The notes beneath the pieces are model-generated. The model made no database searches. It worked only from the letters and a program-made list of their open reading frames with translations, and was not told the origin of the DNA. Shown piece by piece: positions 29,350 to 38,856 of a stretch of 64,000 bases of DNA (positions within the stretch are counted from its first letter, which is position 1; every line of letters begins with the position of its first letter). The stretch is from the NCBI GenBank assembly GCA_009909065.1, contig JAAANZ010000022.1, positions 29,487 to 93,486 on the forward strand, in the 5' to 3' direction. Source of the stretch: Alphaproteobacteria bacterium (GTDB taxonomy: Bacteria; Pseudomonadota; Alphaproteobacteria; Caulobacterales; Hyphomonadaceae). A program made the position numbers and the translations under genes.

Positions 29350-29403
29350 TGCGCATTTTCTTGACGCGAACCGGTTCCCACTTTGCTTGAAAAGCCTGCT
29401 AGG
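29350..29403. repeat. Intergenic palindrome-like element resembling a common alphaproteobacterial repeat
   Basis: The stretch from GCGCATTTTC through ACGCGAACCGGTTCCCA to GCTTGAAAAGCC looks, from memory, like a short intergenic repeat common in Rhizobiales-type genomes (core GCGAACCGGT...CCACTT, flanked by inverted TTTTC/GAAAA). It overlaps the 3' end of the HPr gene by 5 bases. A 12-base direct repeat GAAAAGCCTGCT occurs at 29285-29296 and 29389-29400. Confidence 0.4.
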
Positions 29404-29692
29404 TCTCGGGCGGCGAGGGATCGCGTTCGCCGAACCCGTCTGCCACGAGACTGGCAAGCGCAGTGACGGCCTCCTGCGCGTCCGGCCCCTCGGCCATGAT
29501 CTCGATCTCGCAGTCCTTTGCCCCGACGAGCAGCAACAGGTCCATGATGGAGCGGGCATCCGCGCTGGTGGCCTCATGGTTGACCGTTATGCGCGACTCG
29601 AATTGCGAGGCCATGCGTGAAAAAGCGGCTGCGGCGCGGGCGTGCAGACCTTTCGTGTTCACGATCCGGACACGCTGACCTGCTAATCCCAT
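29399..29692 (-). CDS. ptsH: Phosphocarrier protein HPr of the nitrogen/regulatory PTS
   Basis: 97 residues. Active-site His17 lies in NTKGLHARAAA. A regulatory Ser48 lies in ARSIMDLLLLVGA, matching the HPr kinase recognition site (SIMGLL in typical HPr). Receives phosphate from enzyme I (not in window) and passes it to EIIA-Man encoded 10 bases upstream. In alphaproteobacteria this pair belongs to a regulatory PTS, not sugar uptake, because no EIIB/EIIC permease genes are adjacent. hprK is not nearby. Confidence 0.92.
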   Translation of the reverse strand: MGLAGQRVRIVNTKGLHARAAAAFSRMASQFESRITVNHEATSADARSIMDLLLLVGAKDCEIEIMAEGPDAQEAVTALASLVADGFGERDPSPPET

Positions 29693-29702
29693 ATTCCGAC
29701 CG

Positions 29703-30104
29703 TCAGGCTGTTTTCAGGAGCTGGGAGGCGATGGAGATATATTTACGTCCGGCTTCGGCCGCGATCTCGGCCGCCTCGTCCAGGGTCATGTCCTTGCGCA
29801 CTTCGGCCAGCTTGATCAGCATGGGCAGGTTGACGCCGGCCAGGACCTCGATCTGGCCGGCTTTCATCACCGATATGGCGAGGTTCGATGGCGTGCCGCC
29901 GAACATGTCGGTGAGAATGATCACGCCAGCCCCGTCATCGCACGCCTTGGCCGTGTCGCGGATCTGCTCGCGCCGTGCCTCGATATCGTCCTCGGCCTCG
30001 ATCGCGATCGAGCGGAACCGGCGCTGCTCGCCGACAACATGCTCTGTCGCCGCGACAAGTTCACGGGCGAGATTTCCATGGCTGACCACGACGATGCCGA
30101 TCAT
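29703..30104 (-). CDS. PTS EIIA-Man-family protein
   Basis: 133 residues. Starts MIGIVVVSHGNLARELVAA, in which His9 is the phosphoryl acceptor of the EIIA-Man/Fru family. Also visible are the GVIILTDMFGGTPSNLA core motif and LAGVNLPMLIKLAEV. Start set at 30104 by the usual N-terminus. It lies 10 bases upstream of HPr in the same operon. In many relatives hprK and chvI/chvG precede it. Here the preceding gene is an AbgT transporter with 71 bases between, so the regulatory neighbourhood has been rearranged. Confidence 0.92.
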   Translation of the reverse strand: MIGIVVVSHGNLARELVAATEHVVGEQRRFRSIAIEAEDDIEARREQIRDTAKACDDGAGVIILTDMFGGTPSNLAISVMKAGQIEVLAGVNLPMLIKLAEVRKDMTLDEAAEIAAEAGRKYISIASQLLKTA

Positions 30105-30175
30105 TGACGCCCTGCCTGCTCCAAGATGTGACAATCGTCACGCTGCCACAGCGGACCGGGGGGTCAAGCGCGGAT

Positions 30176-31810
30176 TCATCGCGAGACGCCCGCCGGCAGT
30201 TCGATCCCGGCCGGTGCGCCGGGGCCCAGCGGCAGCCCGAGAAACACCCAGACCATCATCAGGGCCACGCCGAGTGCGAGCATCCAGATGGAGTAGGGGA
30301 TCATCGTGGCGGTCAGGCTGCCCAGGCCGAAATCCTTCTGCCAGCGCTGCGCAAAGACCAGGATCAGGGGAAAATAGACCATCAGCGGCGTGATGATGTT
30401 CGTCGCCCCGTCGCCGACCCTGTAGGCGGCCGTGGCGCCCTCGGGGCTGATCCCGAGCAGCATCAGCATCGGCACGAAGACCGGTGCGAGAAGCGCCCAT
30501 TTCGCGCTGGCCGAGCCGACAAACAGGTTGAGCACGCCGGTCAGTATGACCAGGAGGCCGAGGACGACCGGCAGGGGCAGGCCGCTGGAGCGGATGGCGT
30601 CGGCGCCGTGAACGGCCGTGATCAGGCCGAGATTCGACCAGCCGAACATCGCCACGAAATGCGCCGCGGCGAAGGCGAGCACGAGATAATAGCCCATATC
30701 CTTCATCGCCTCGCTCATCATGGCCACGAGGTCACGGTGATTGTTGATCGTGTTGGCTGCGGCGCCGTAGGCCCACCCGGCGGCCAGGAACAGGACCAGG
30801 AAGCCAGCCACGAGCGAGCGGAAGAACGGGTTGAGCCGGTCGAACCATTGCTGCTCGGCGATCTGTGCGGCCGGCATGCCGTCTGCGGCGAAATCGGCAT
30901 CCGTGAGATAGAGCGGCGTGCCCGGCCCGAGTGTCATCAGGGCCCACAGCGCCACCACGCCGAGCACGGCCAGCCCGGCCATGCGCAGACCCCTGATCTG
31001 CTCGGCGGTGAGCGGGTCGTCCTCGTGTCCGTAATCATGGGCGTGTTCCGGGCCCGGCGCCCAGGTGCCCAGCCGCGGCTCGATGACCCGGTCCGTGACG
31101 AACCAGATGACCGGAAGATACAGCATCAGGAGCGCGATGATGAAATAGGTATTGCCGGCGATATTGACGCTCCAGCCGGCATCGATGGAACTGGCCGTAT
31201 AGGCGGTCTCGGTGATGCCGAACAGGAGCGCATCGAGCTGGCCCGGGGCGACATTCGCCGAAAATCCCCCGGAGACGCCGGCAAAGGCCGCCGCGATCCC
31301 GGCAAGCGGATGGCGCCCGGCCGAGGCGAAGATGATCGCCGCCAGCGGGATCATCACCACATACCCGGCGTCTGCGGCATGGTTCGACAGCATCGCGACC
31401 AGGGCGACCAGCGGGGTCAGCATGGTTTTCGGCGCACCGCGCACGGCGCCGCGAATGGCGCTGGCAAACAGGCCGGAACGCTCGGCGACGCCGGCGCCCA
31501 GCATGACGACGAGCACATAGCCGAGCGGATGGAAATGCGTGAAGGTCGCGGGCATCTCGACCCACAGGCGCTGGATATTCTCCGGGGCGAGCAGGCTGAC
31601 GGCGCGCACCACCACCGGCTCGCCGGTATCGGTGACCCGGGTCGGATGAGTTGCGGCCACGCCTGTCAGCGCGCAGATCACGGAGACCGCCACCAGCGCG
31701 AGGATCAGGTAGAAGAAGATGAAGACCGGATCGGGCAGCCGGTTGCCGGTCCGCTCGACCCAGCCCAGGAACCCTTTCTGCGCGCCGCCTGCGCCCACTG
31801 CCTCGCTCAT
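30176..31810 (-). CDS. AbgT-family transporter
   Basis: 544 residues, about 11-12 hydrophobic segments. Family features: the N-terminal WVERTGNRLPDPVFIFFYLILALVAV, the middle NHAADAGYVVMIPLAAIIF, TASSIDAGWSVNIAGNTYF, and the C-terminal GDGATNIITPLMVYFPLILVFAQRW. AbgT family members import p-aminobenzoyl-glutamate (E. coli) or export sulfonamides. Which one applies here cannot be read from sequence. GGAAG lies upstream of the ATG at 31810. Only this gene, without abgA/abgB hydrolases, is present. Confidence 0.92.
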   Translation of the reverse strand: MSEAVGAGGAQKGFLGWVERTGNRLPDPVFIFFYLILALVAVSVICALTGVAATHPTRVTDTGEPVVVRAVSLLAPENIQRLWVEMPATFTHFHPLGYVLVVMLGAGVAERSGLFASAIRGAVRGAPKTMLTPLVALVAMLSNHAADAGYVVMIPLAAIIFASAGRHPLAGIAAAFAGVSGGFSANVAPGQLDALLFGITETAYTASSIDAGWSVNIAGNTYFIIALLMLYLPVIWFVTDRVIEPRLGTWAPGPEHAHDYGHEDDPLTAEQIRGLRMAGLAVLGVVALWALMTLGPGTPLYLTDADFAADGMPAAQIAEQQWFDRLNPFFRSLVAGFLVLFLAAGWAYGAAANTINNHRDLVAMMSEAMKDMGYYLVLAFAAAHFVAMFGWSNLGLITAVHGADAIRSSGLPLPVVLGLLVILTGVLNLFVGSASAKWALLAPVFVPMLMLLGISPEGATAAYRVGDGATNIITPLMVYFPLILVFAQRWQKDFGLGSLTATMIPYSIWMLALGVALMMVWVFLGLPLGPGAPAGIELPAGVSR

Positions 31811-31910
31811 GGCTTCCTGCCTCCCCGCTGGATCAATCCGGATAATCGCCCGACACGCTAATCAATGCCGCGCGCTTGTCGATGGGCGCACTGTTCGAGG
31901 GCCCCGTTCT

Positions 31911-33086
31911 TCAACGCTCGCCCATGAGGTCGGCAAAGCGCCGGAACAGGTAGAAACTGTCCTGCGGTCCCGGGCTCGCCTCGGGATGGTGCTGGACCGA
32001 GATGATCGGCTTGCCGGCCACGCGCAGCCCGGAATTGGTGCCGTCGAACAGAGAGCGGTGGCTCTCCTCGACACCCTTGGGAAGCGTGGCCGGATCGACC
32101 GTGAAACCGTGATTCATCGACACGATTTCGACCTTTCCGGTCTCGAAATCCTTCACCGGATGATTCGCGCCATGATGGCCCTGCGCCATCTTCATGGTCT
32201 TCGCGCCGAGGCCGAGGGCCAGGAGCTGATGGCCGAGGCAGATGCCGAGCACGGGCAGGCCGCTGTCGATCACGGCGCGGATCGTCCGGCCCGCTCGCGC
32301 GAAAGTCGCGGCCGGGTCGCCCGGCCCGTTGGAGATGACCACTCCGTCAGGCTTCAAAGCGGCAATCTCCGCGAAAGGCGTATCGCCCGGCACCACGGTC
32401 GCCGAGGCGTCGAGCTGGGCGAGATTGCGCAGGATGTTCTTTTTCACGCCGAAATCGAGCACGACGACATGGAACCGCGCCCGTTCGATCTGCGAAAAAC
32501 CCGTCGCGAGTTGCCAGAGACGCTCGCTATTTCCGAACGGGCTGTCATCGGTCATCCCGGCGGCGAGGTCGGCCGCTTCAAGCCCTTCGAACGCGCGTGC
32601 CGTCTCGACCAGGGCGTCCACATCGATGCCGCCTTCGGGCTTGTGGGCGATGGCCGCCCCCGGCATGCCATGCAGGCGGATCGCGCGTGTCAGAGCCCGC
32701 GTGTCCACCCCCGCCAGGCCAATAATGCCGCGCGCGGCAAGCCAGGCCTCGAAATGATCGCTGGCGCGCCAGTTCGACGGCGGCGTGACCGGCCCGCGGA
32801 AGACTGCCCCGCGCGCCGCCGTCGCCGCGGGCGGAGAGCTGTGTTCCACGTCATCCGCGTTTGCGCCGACATTGCCGATATGCGGGAAGGTGAAGAGCAC
32901 GATCTGGCCGTCATAGGACGGATCGGTCAGGATTTCCTGGTATCCTGTCACGGCCGTGTTGAAACACAGCTCCCCGGACGCGATGCCGGCCTTGCCCGCG
33001 CCGCGCCCGAGAAACACCGTGCCGTCGGCAAGGGCGATCGCGCCCGTTGCGGCGGAAGGGGCTTGCGTAACAGAACCGTAAGACAT
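31911..33086 (-). CDS. carA: Carbamoyl-phosphate synthase small subunit
   Basis: Glutaminase subunit of carbamoyl-phosphate synthase (arginine and pyrimidine synthesis). 391 residues. N-domain: [48 protein letters not shown]. The class I amidotransferase triad has Cys in [11 protein letters not shown], with His and Glu in [16 protein letters not shown] 33086 follows AAGG. An ATG at 33134 is upstream in frame but lacks support. carB is not in the window. Divergent from yqeY-dnaG-rpoD, a layout conserved in alphaproteobacteria. Confidence 0.95.
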   Translation of the reverse strand: MSYGSVTQAPSAATGAIALADGTVFLGRGAGKAGIASGELCFNTAVTGYQEILTDPSYDGQIVLFTFPHIGNVGANADDVEHSSPPAATAARGAVFRGPVTPPSNWRASDHFEAWLAARGIIGLAGVDTRALTRAIRLHGMPGAAIAHKPEGGIDVDALVETARAFEGLEAADLAAGMTDDSPFGNSERLWQLATGFSQIERARFHVVVLDFGVKKNILRNLAQLDASATVVPGDTPFAEIAALKPDGVVISNGPGDPAATFARAGRTIRAVIDSGLPVLGICLGHQLLALGLGAKTMKMAQGHHGANHPVKDFETGKVEIVSMNHGFTVDPATLPKGVEESHRSLFDGTNSGLRVAGKPIISVQHHPEASPGPQDSFYLFRRFADLMGER

Positions 33087-33211
33087 ATGTGGCTTGCCTT
33101 CTCGTCGCCGCTGAGCTGCACTAATTGCTGACATGCAGGCTGGGCGGGAAGTAGGGGCTGATATTCAGCGGCGTCAAGATGGCGCCGATGGAGAAAACAC
33201 CGAGGCCGGAC

Positions 33212-33700
33212 ATGGCTGAACCGCGTACGCAAACCCGTTCGGACCTTCGCGAGCGCATCGATACCGCGCTGCGGGAGGCCGAGGCCGAAGCCCCGGAGGG
33301 TGTGCGCGCCTCGACGCTGCGCCTGGTGGCCTGCGCCATTCGCGACCGCGACGTGACGGCGCGCCGACGGGGCGATTGTGAGGGCTGCCCGGATGCGGGT
33401 GTGCGCGACGTGCTCGACACCATGGCCGAGCAGCGCCGTGTCTCGGCCCGCGAATTCGATGAGTCCGGTCGCATCGCAGATGCCGAACGCGAGCGCGAGG
33501 AACTCGCCGTGATCGAGGAATTCCTTCCTCAGCCGCTCAAGGGCGAGGTCCTGGAGAAGGCCGTCCAGGAAGTCGTGACCGATCTGGACGCCAGGACGCT
33601 CAAGGATCTCGGCCGCTGCATATCGACCCTCAAGGCGCGCTATCCCGGGCGGATCGATCCGCAGAAAGCCGGCAAGGCGGTACGTGCGGCGCTGGGCTGA
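33212..33700 (+). CDS. GatB/YqeY domain protein
   Basis: 162 residues, a YqeY-type helical protein related to the C-terminal tail of the GatB amidotransferase subunit. Seen: LRERIDTALREAEAEAPEGVRASTLRLV, REREELAVIEEFLPQPL, then DLGRCISTLKARYPGRIDPQKAGKAVRAALG. ATG 33212 follows GAGGCCGGA and is preferred over 33179. First gene of yqeY-dnaG-rpoD. Unlike typical members it carries two Cys in a DCEGCPDAG segment, of unknown meaning. Confidence 0.9.
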   Translation: MAEPRTQTRSDLRERIDTALREAEAEAPEGVRASTLRLVACAIRDRDVTARRRGDCEGCPDAGVRDVLDTMAEQRRVSAREFDESGRIADAEREREELAVIEEFLPQPLKGEVLEKAVQEVVTDLDARTLKDLGRCISTLKARYPGRIDPQKAGKAVRAALG

Positions 33701-33863
33701 ACGCGCCTGGCGTTCCCACCCCTCGATGATGTGCAGGAACCGGTGGAAATCCTGTGGAAGCCCTGTGCGGGCGAACCGGTGACGAGCGCAATATATTGTG
33801 AAATACGGTCCCGACCGGCGGCAAGATATGGAACCGCCCGGCATGATTCGCCAGATTGGGCCC

Positions 33864-35687
33864 ATGAGCATGACGCGCCTTCCCGACGGTTTCCTCGACG
33901 AACTCAAGTCCCGGCTGCGCCCGTCCGACGTGATCGGGCGCAAGGTGAAACTGAAACGCCAGGGCAAGGAATGGGTCGGCCTGTCGCCCTTTACCAGCGA
34001 GAAAACGCCGAGTTTCTACGTCAATGACCAGAAGGGCATTTTCAAGGATTTCTCCTCCGGGCTGGGCGGCGACATCATCGCCTTCCTGATGGAGGCGGAA
34101 CGCCTGGAGTTCATGGAGGCTGTGGAACAGCTCGCCGAGGAGGCCGGGCTGGACCTGCCCCGGGCCAGCCCAGAGGAGGCGGCGCGCTATGACAGGCTCT
34201 CCCGGCTCAAACAGGCCTGCGCGGCGGCGACCCGTTTCTTCCAGGAGCGCCTGCACGCGCCGGATGGCGCCGCTGCCCGGGCCTATCTGGAAAACATGCG
34301 CGGCCTGTCACCCGAGGCCTGGGCGCGCTGGTCGCTGGGTTTCGCGCCGGATGACTGGCGCCAGCTTTTCGCGCACCTCACCGCGCAAGGGTTCTCCGAA
34401 GCCGAACTGACCGCCGCGGGTCTCGCCCGACGTTCCGACAAGGGCGGGGAGCCCTATGACGTTTTCCGCAACCGGATCATCTTTCCCATCACCGATCCGC
34501 GCGGCGATGTCATCGCCTTTGGCGGGCGGGCCATGGACCCGGACGACAAGGCGAAATACCTCAATTCGCCCGAGGGTGACCTGTTCCACAAATCCCGCGT
34601 TCTCTACAACTACCGGCGCGCGCGCAGCGCCATTGAATATGGCGAGCGCGGCGGCCTGATTGTCTGTGAAGGCTATATGGATGTCATCGCGCTCGGAGAG
34701 GCGGGCTTTGCCAATGCCGTCGCCCCGCTCGGCACGGCGCTGACGCCCGAGCAGCTACACCTGGTCTGGAAGGCCGGGCCCGATCCGGTAATGTGTTTCG
34801 ACGGCGATGGCGCCGGCCTGCGCGCGGCCTTCCGCACCCTGGACGTGGCGCTGCCCCAGGCCCAGCCGGACCGGTCGGTCTATTTCTGCCTCCTGCCCGA
34901 GGGCATGGATCCCGATGATGTCCTGCGCCAGTCCGGCGGCCATGAGACGCTGTCGCGCGCGCTCGAGCAGGCCCGGCCGATGATCGAGCTTTTGTGGCAG
35001 CGTGAGCGCGATGCCGAGCCGCTGGATACGCCCGAACGCAAGGCCGGCCTCGAAGCGCGCCTCAGATCCGCGGCGGCCCGGATCGAGCATCCCGGCGTGC
35101 GCAGCGCCTATGAACGCGACCTGGTCTCGCGCATGCGCGACCATTTCTGGCAGCTCGTCATGGCCAGCCGGAAGGGGGGGCGCGTGCCCGGGTCGCGCCG
35201 TTCCCCGCTCGGCGCGAACAAGCGCCCAGCCAAGACGGCGGGGCTCGGCCTTGTGATGCGCGCGCTCGTCAGCCCCGACCTGATCGACCATCATGGCGAA
35301 GTGCTCGCGGCCGCTCATTTCCCGGACGCCGACGTCGCGGCCATACGCGACGCGCTCTTCGATGCCCTCAATCGCGGTGAGGTGGTTGACCGCGCTACGC
35401 TCAGCGCCCATTTTACACAAGCAGGGAATGCGCGCGCTGCCCGTTTGCTCGAAGATTATCCCGATATGCCCGTGCTCGAAGCTGGCACACCGGCTGCAAG
35501 GGAATGGTTGATTGCCCTTGAGCATTTCGTGGTGGCCGAGGATCCTGACCCTGCGAGAGAAGTTCGCGTCAGGCCGGAGGCGACCCGTTCGCCCGAGGAA
35601 TGGCGCGTATTACATCGCAGGGTGTCCGAACGGCCGGCGCGCATTGCCCGGTTGAACGAGGCAGCAGAGGACGTGGATCGCAGCTGA
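33864..35687 (+). CDS. dnaG: DNA primase, zinc-ligand-free variant
   Basis: Makes RNA primers at the replication fork. 607 residues. Domains: N-terminal CHC2-like domain at about 30-95, RNA polymerase domain with TOPRIM (GLIVCEGYMDVIALGEAGFANA and CFDGDGAGLRAAFRTLD hold the acidic metal ligands), and a C-terminal DnaB-interacting region. The zinc ligands are missing: where C-x2-H ... C-x2-C is expected, residues 41, 44, 62 and 65 are Ser, Thr, Asp and Ser (LSPFTSEKTPSF, FKDFSSG). The fold is otherwise conserved. I use ATG 33864; ATG 33870 is equally possible. Upstream of rpoD. Confidence 0.94.
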   Translation: MSMTRLPDGFLDELKSRLRPSDVIGRKVKLKRQGKEWVGLSPFTSEKTPSFYVNDQKGIFKDFSSGLGGDIIAFLMEAERLEFMEAVEQLAEEAGLDLPRASPEEAARYDRLSRLKQACAAATRFFQERLHAPDGAAARAYLENMRGLSPEAWARWSLGFAPDDWRQLFAHLTAQGFSEAELTAAGLARRSDKGGEPYDVFRNRIIFPITDPRGDVIAFGGRAMDPDDKAKYLNSPEGDLFHKSRVLYNYRRARSAIEYGERGGLIVCEGYMDVIALGEAGFANAVAPLGTALTPEQLHLVWKAGPDPVMCFDGDGAGLRAAFRTLDVALPQAQPDRSVYFCLLPEGMDPDDVLRQSGGHETLSRALEQARPMIELLWQRERDAEPLDTPERKAGLEARLRSAAARIEHPGVRSAYERDLVSRMRDHFWQLVMASRKGGRVPGSRRSPLGANKRPAKTAGLGLVMRALVSPDLIDHHGEVLAAAHFPDADVAAIRDALFDALNRGEVVDRATLSAHFTQAGNARAARLLEDYPDMPVLEAGTPAAREWLIALEHFVVAEDPDPAREVRVRPEATRSPEEWRVLHRRVSERPARIARLNEAAEDVDRS

Positions 35688-35780
35688 CCGGCAGGCGCAA
35701 ACGACTTGAATCAGGGATGAGCCCGCGTCCGGGCGCGGCCAGCGGCACTGACCGGCTCAGGCTCACAGGAGACCGACCAT

Positions 35781-37724
<1,944 letters not shown>

Positions 37725-37767
37725 GGGACAAGGCGAGGGCCTGTGAAGGGCAAATGCCCGGGGATTT

Positions 37768-37807
37768 GAGGGCAGGAATGAGGGCAGGCGAGGGCAGCTG
37801 AGGGCAG
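37768..37807. repeat. Four copies of GAGGGCAG downstream of rpoD
   Basis: GAGGGCAG occurs at 37768, 37780, 37790 and 37800 (spacings of 12, 10 and 10 bases), 44 bases after the rpoD stop. It lies just left of the hairpin at 37831-37852. Could be slippage-prone microsatellite DNA. Confidence 0.7.
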
Positions 37808-37830
37808 GGCGCGGATTGCGCAGTTCCGCC

Positions 37831-37852
37831 GGCCCGGGCACGGGCCCGGGCC
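37831..37852. repeat. REP-like hairpin (GGCCCGGG type)
   Basis: GGCCCGGG (37831-37838), loop CACGGG, CCCGGGCC (37845-37852): an 8 bp perfect inverted repeat. Read on the minus strand it contains GGAGGGCCCGGG (ending at CTCC), which recurs at 38570-38593 and, in reduced form, near 40960. It therefore belongs to a short family spread across the 37.7-41 kb island. Confidence 0.6.
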
Positions 37853-38017
37853 CTCCTCGCGAAGGCCCGGCCCTGTTTCGCGAGCGCCCGTCTCTGCGAC
37901 CGGGCAGGCGGGTCTTCCTGTTTCCCACGTCCCCCGCGACCCCGGCCTGCACTTGCCAGCGCGATAGATTGACAAGGTTTGCCATCGCCGCCATGTCCCC
38001 GGCAAAGGAGACGCGCC

Positions 38018-38257
38018 ATGGCCACGATGAATATTTCCCTGCCCCAGCAGATGAAAGACTGGGTCGAGGCGCAAAGCGCCGATGGCCGCTATGCCAACTC
38101 GTCCGACTATATCCGCGACCTCATCCGCCGCGATGCCGAGCGGCGGGCGAGGATTGCGGCCCTGCAGGAGACGCTGGAGACGGGCGAGGCGAGTGGGTTC
38201 ACCGAGATTGATGTGCCGGCTTATTTTGACGATTTGCGGAACCGGTATCTCCGGTGA
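38018..38257 (+). CDS. parD: Type II antitoxin, ParD-like (ribbon-helix-helix)
   Basis: 79 residues. Begins [19 protein letters not shown] then [20 protein letters not shown], the ribbon-helix-helix DNA-binding segment of the ParD/CC2985 family. The C-terminal half ([20 protein letters not shown]) is the toxin-binding tail. AAGGAG is centred about 11 bases upstream of ATG 38018. Stops inside the GTG start of the toxin gene (4-base overlap), the coupled antitoxin-first layout. Expected to autorepress its own promoter. Confidence 0.93.
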   Translation: MATMNISLPQQMKDWVEAQSADGRYANSSDYIRDLIRRDAERRARIAALQETLETGEASGFTEIDVPAYFDDLRNRYLR

Positions 38258-38544
38258 AGGTCGAACTATCCGCTGAAGCGGACGGCGATATCAGGGCGCT
38301 GATCCGTCAGGGGCTCGACCGTTTCGGCCCTTCGCAGGTTGAAGCCTATCTTGATGGCCTTGAAGACGTGTTCGGCCTGATTGCAGCCTTCCCGGCCATC
38401 GGGACGGAACGGGGCGAATTTGCGCTTGCCTATCGGTCCTACCCCTACAAGGCGCACATGATTTTCTACCGTGTCGAGGCAGACAGGGTGCTGATCGTCC
38501 GCATCCGCCATGCGCGCGAGGACTGGCAGGAGGGCGCTTTCTGA
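38254..38544 (+). CDS. parE: Type II toxin, ParE-like (RelE/ParE superfamily)
   Basis: 96 residues. ParE signature: [21 protein letters not shown] (substrate-fold N-terminus), [21 protein letters not shown], and the C-terminal RIRHAREDW motif conserved in ParE toxins that act on DNA gyrase. Starts with GTG overlapping the parD stop. All core motifs and length are normal, so the toxin looks intact. Confidence 0.92.
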   Translation: MKVELSAEADGDIRALIRQGLDRFGPSQVEAYLDGLEDVFGLIAAFPAIGTERGEFALAYRSYPYKAHMIFYRVEADRVLIVRIRHAREDWQEGAF

Positions 38545-38856
38545 GAGGGGGCCGCGCGGTTCGTCAAAGGAGGGCCCGGGTCTGCGCCCGGGCACGCGGT
38601 TCTTGTTTCAGGCAGTCTTGCTTTACCCCGCCCCGTCATGGCCCGGTTCATCCGGGCCATCCAGCTTGCGGCCGTAGAGGCCGGGTGCGTTGGCTGTGCG
38701 ATGGACCACCCGCATGAAGCGGGTGGTGACGGGACTCGTTTCAACGCTCCCACCCCGCCCAACCGCGTCTCCCGGTTGCAGCCGGCGCCAGCCTTGCGCC
38801 GCCCGCCCCCTTCGCGCCATAACGAGCAGGGCGAGCCGCGAGGGGACGCACGGGCC
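38545..38856. repeat. Repeat-rich intergenic region between parE and the TIR-WD40 gene
   Basis: No gene is supported in these 312 bases. Three inverted repeats are visible: GCCCGGG/CCCGGGC (38574-38593), ATGGCCCGG/CCGGGCCAT (38638-38660), and CCACCCGC/GCGGGTGG (38706-38726). The first shares GGAGGGCCCGGG with 37831-37852. An open frame from 38638 reaches the TIR gene, but its first 73 codons fall on these hairpins. Possible promoter of the TIR gene within 38730-38850; nothing decisive is seen. Confidence 0.55.

Noticed and set aside
30104..31861. Plus-strand frame of 585 codons over the AbgT gene
   Set aside because: High-GC antisense frame; the real transporter is on the minus strand with full family motifs.
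38638..38856. N-terminal extension of the TIR-WD40 frame by 73 codons
   Set aside because: Falls on hairpin repeats, shows no signal or domain, and removes the natural TIR N-terminus (MAKLFISYRRED).
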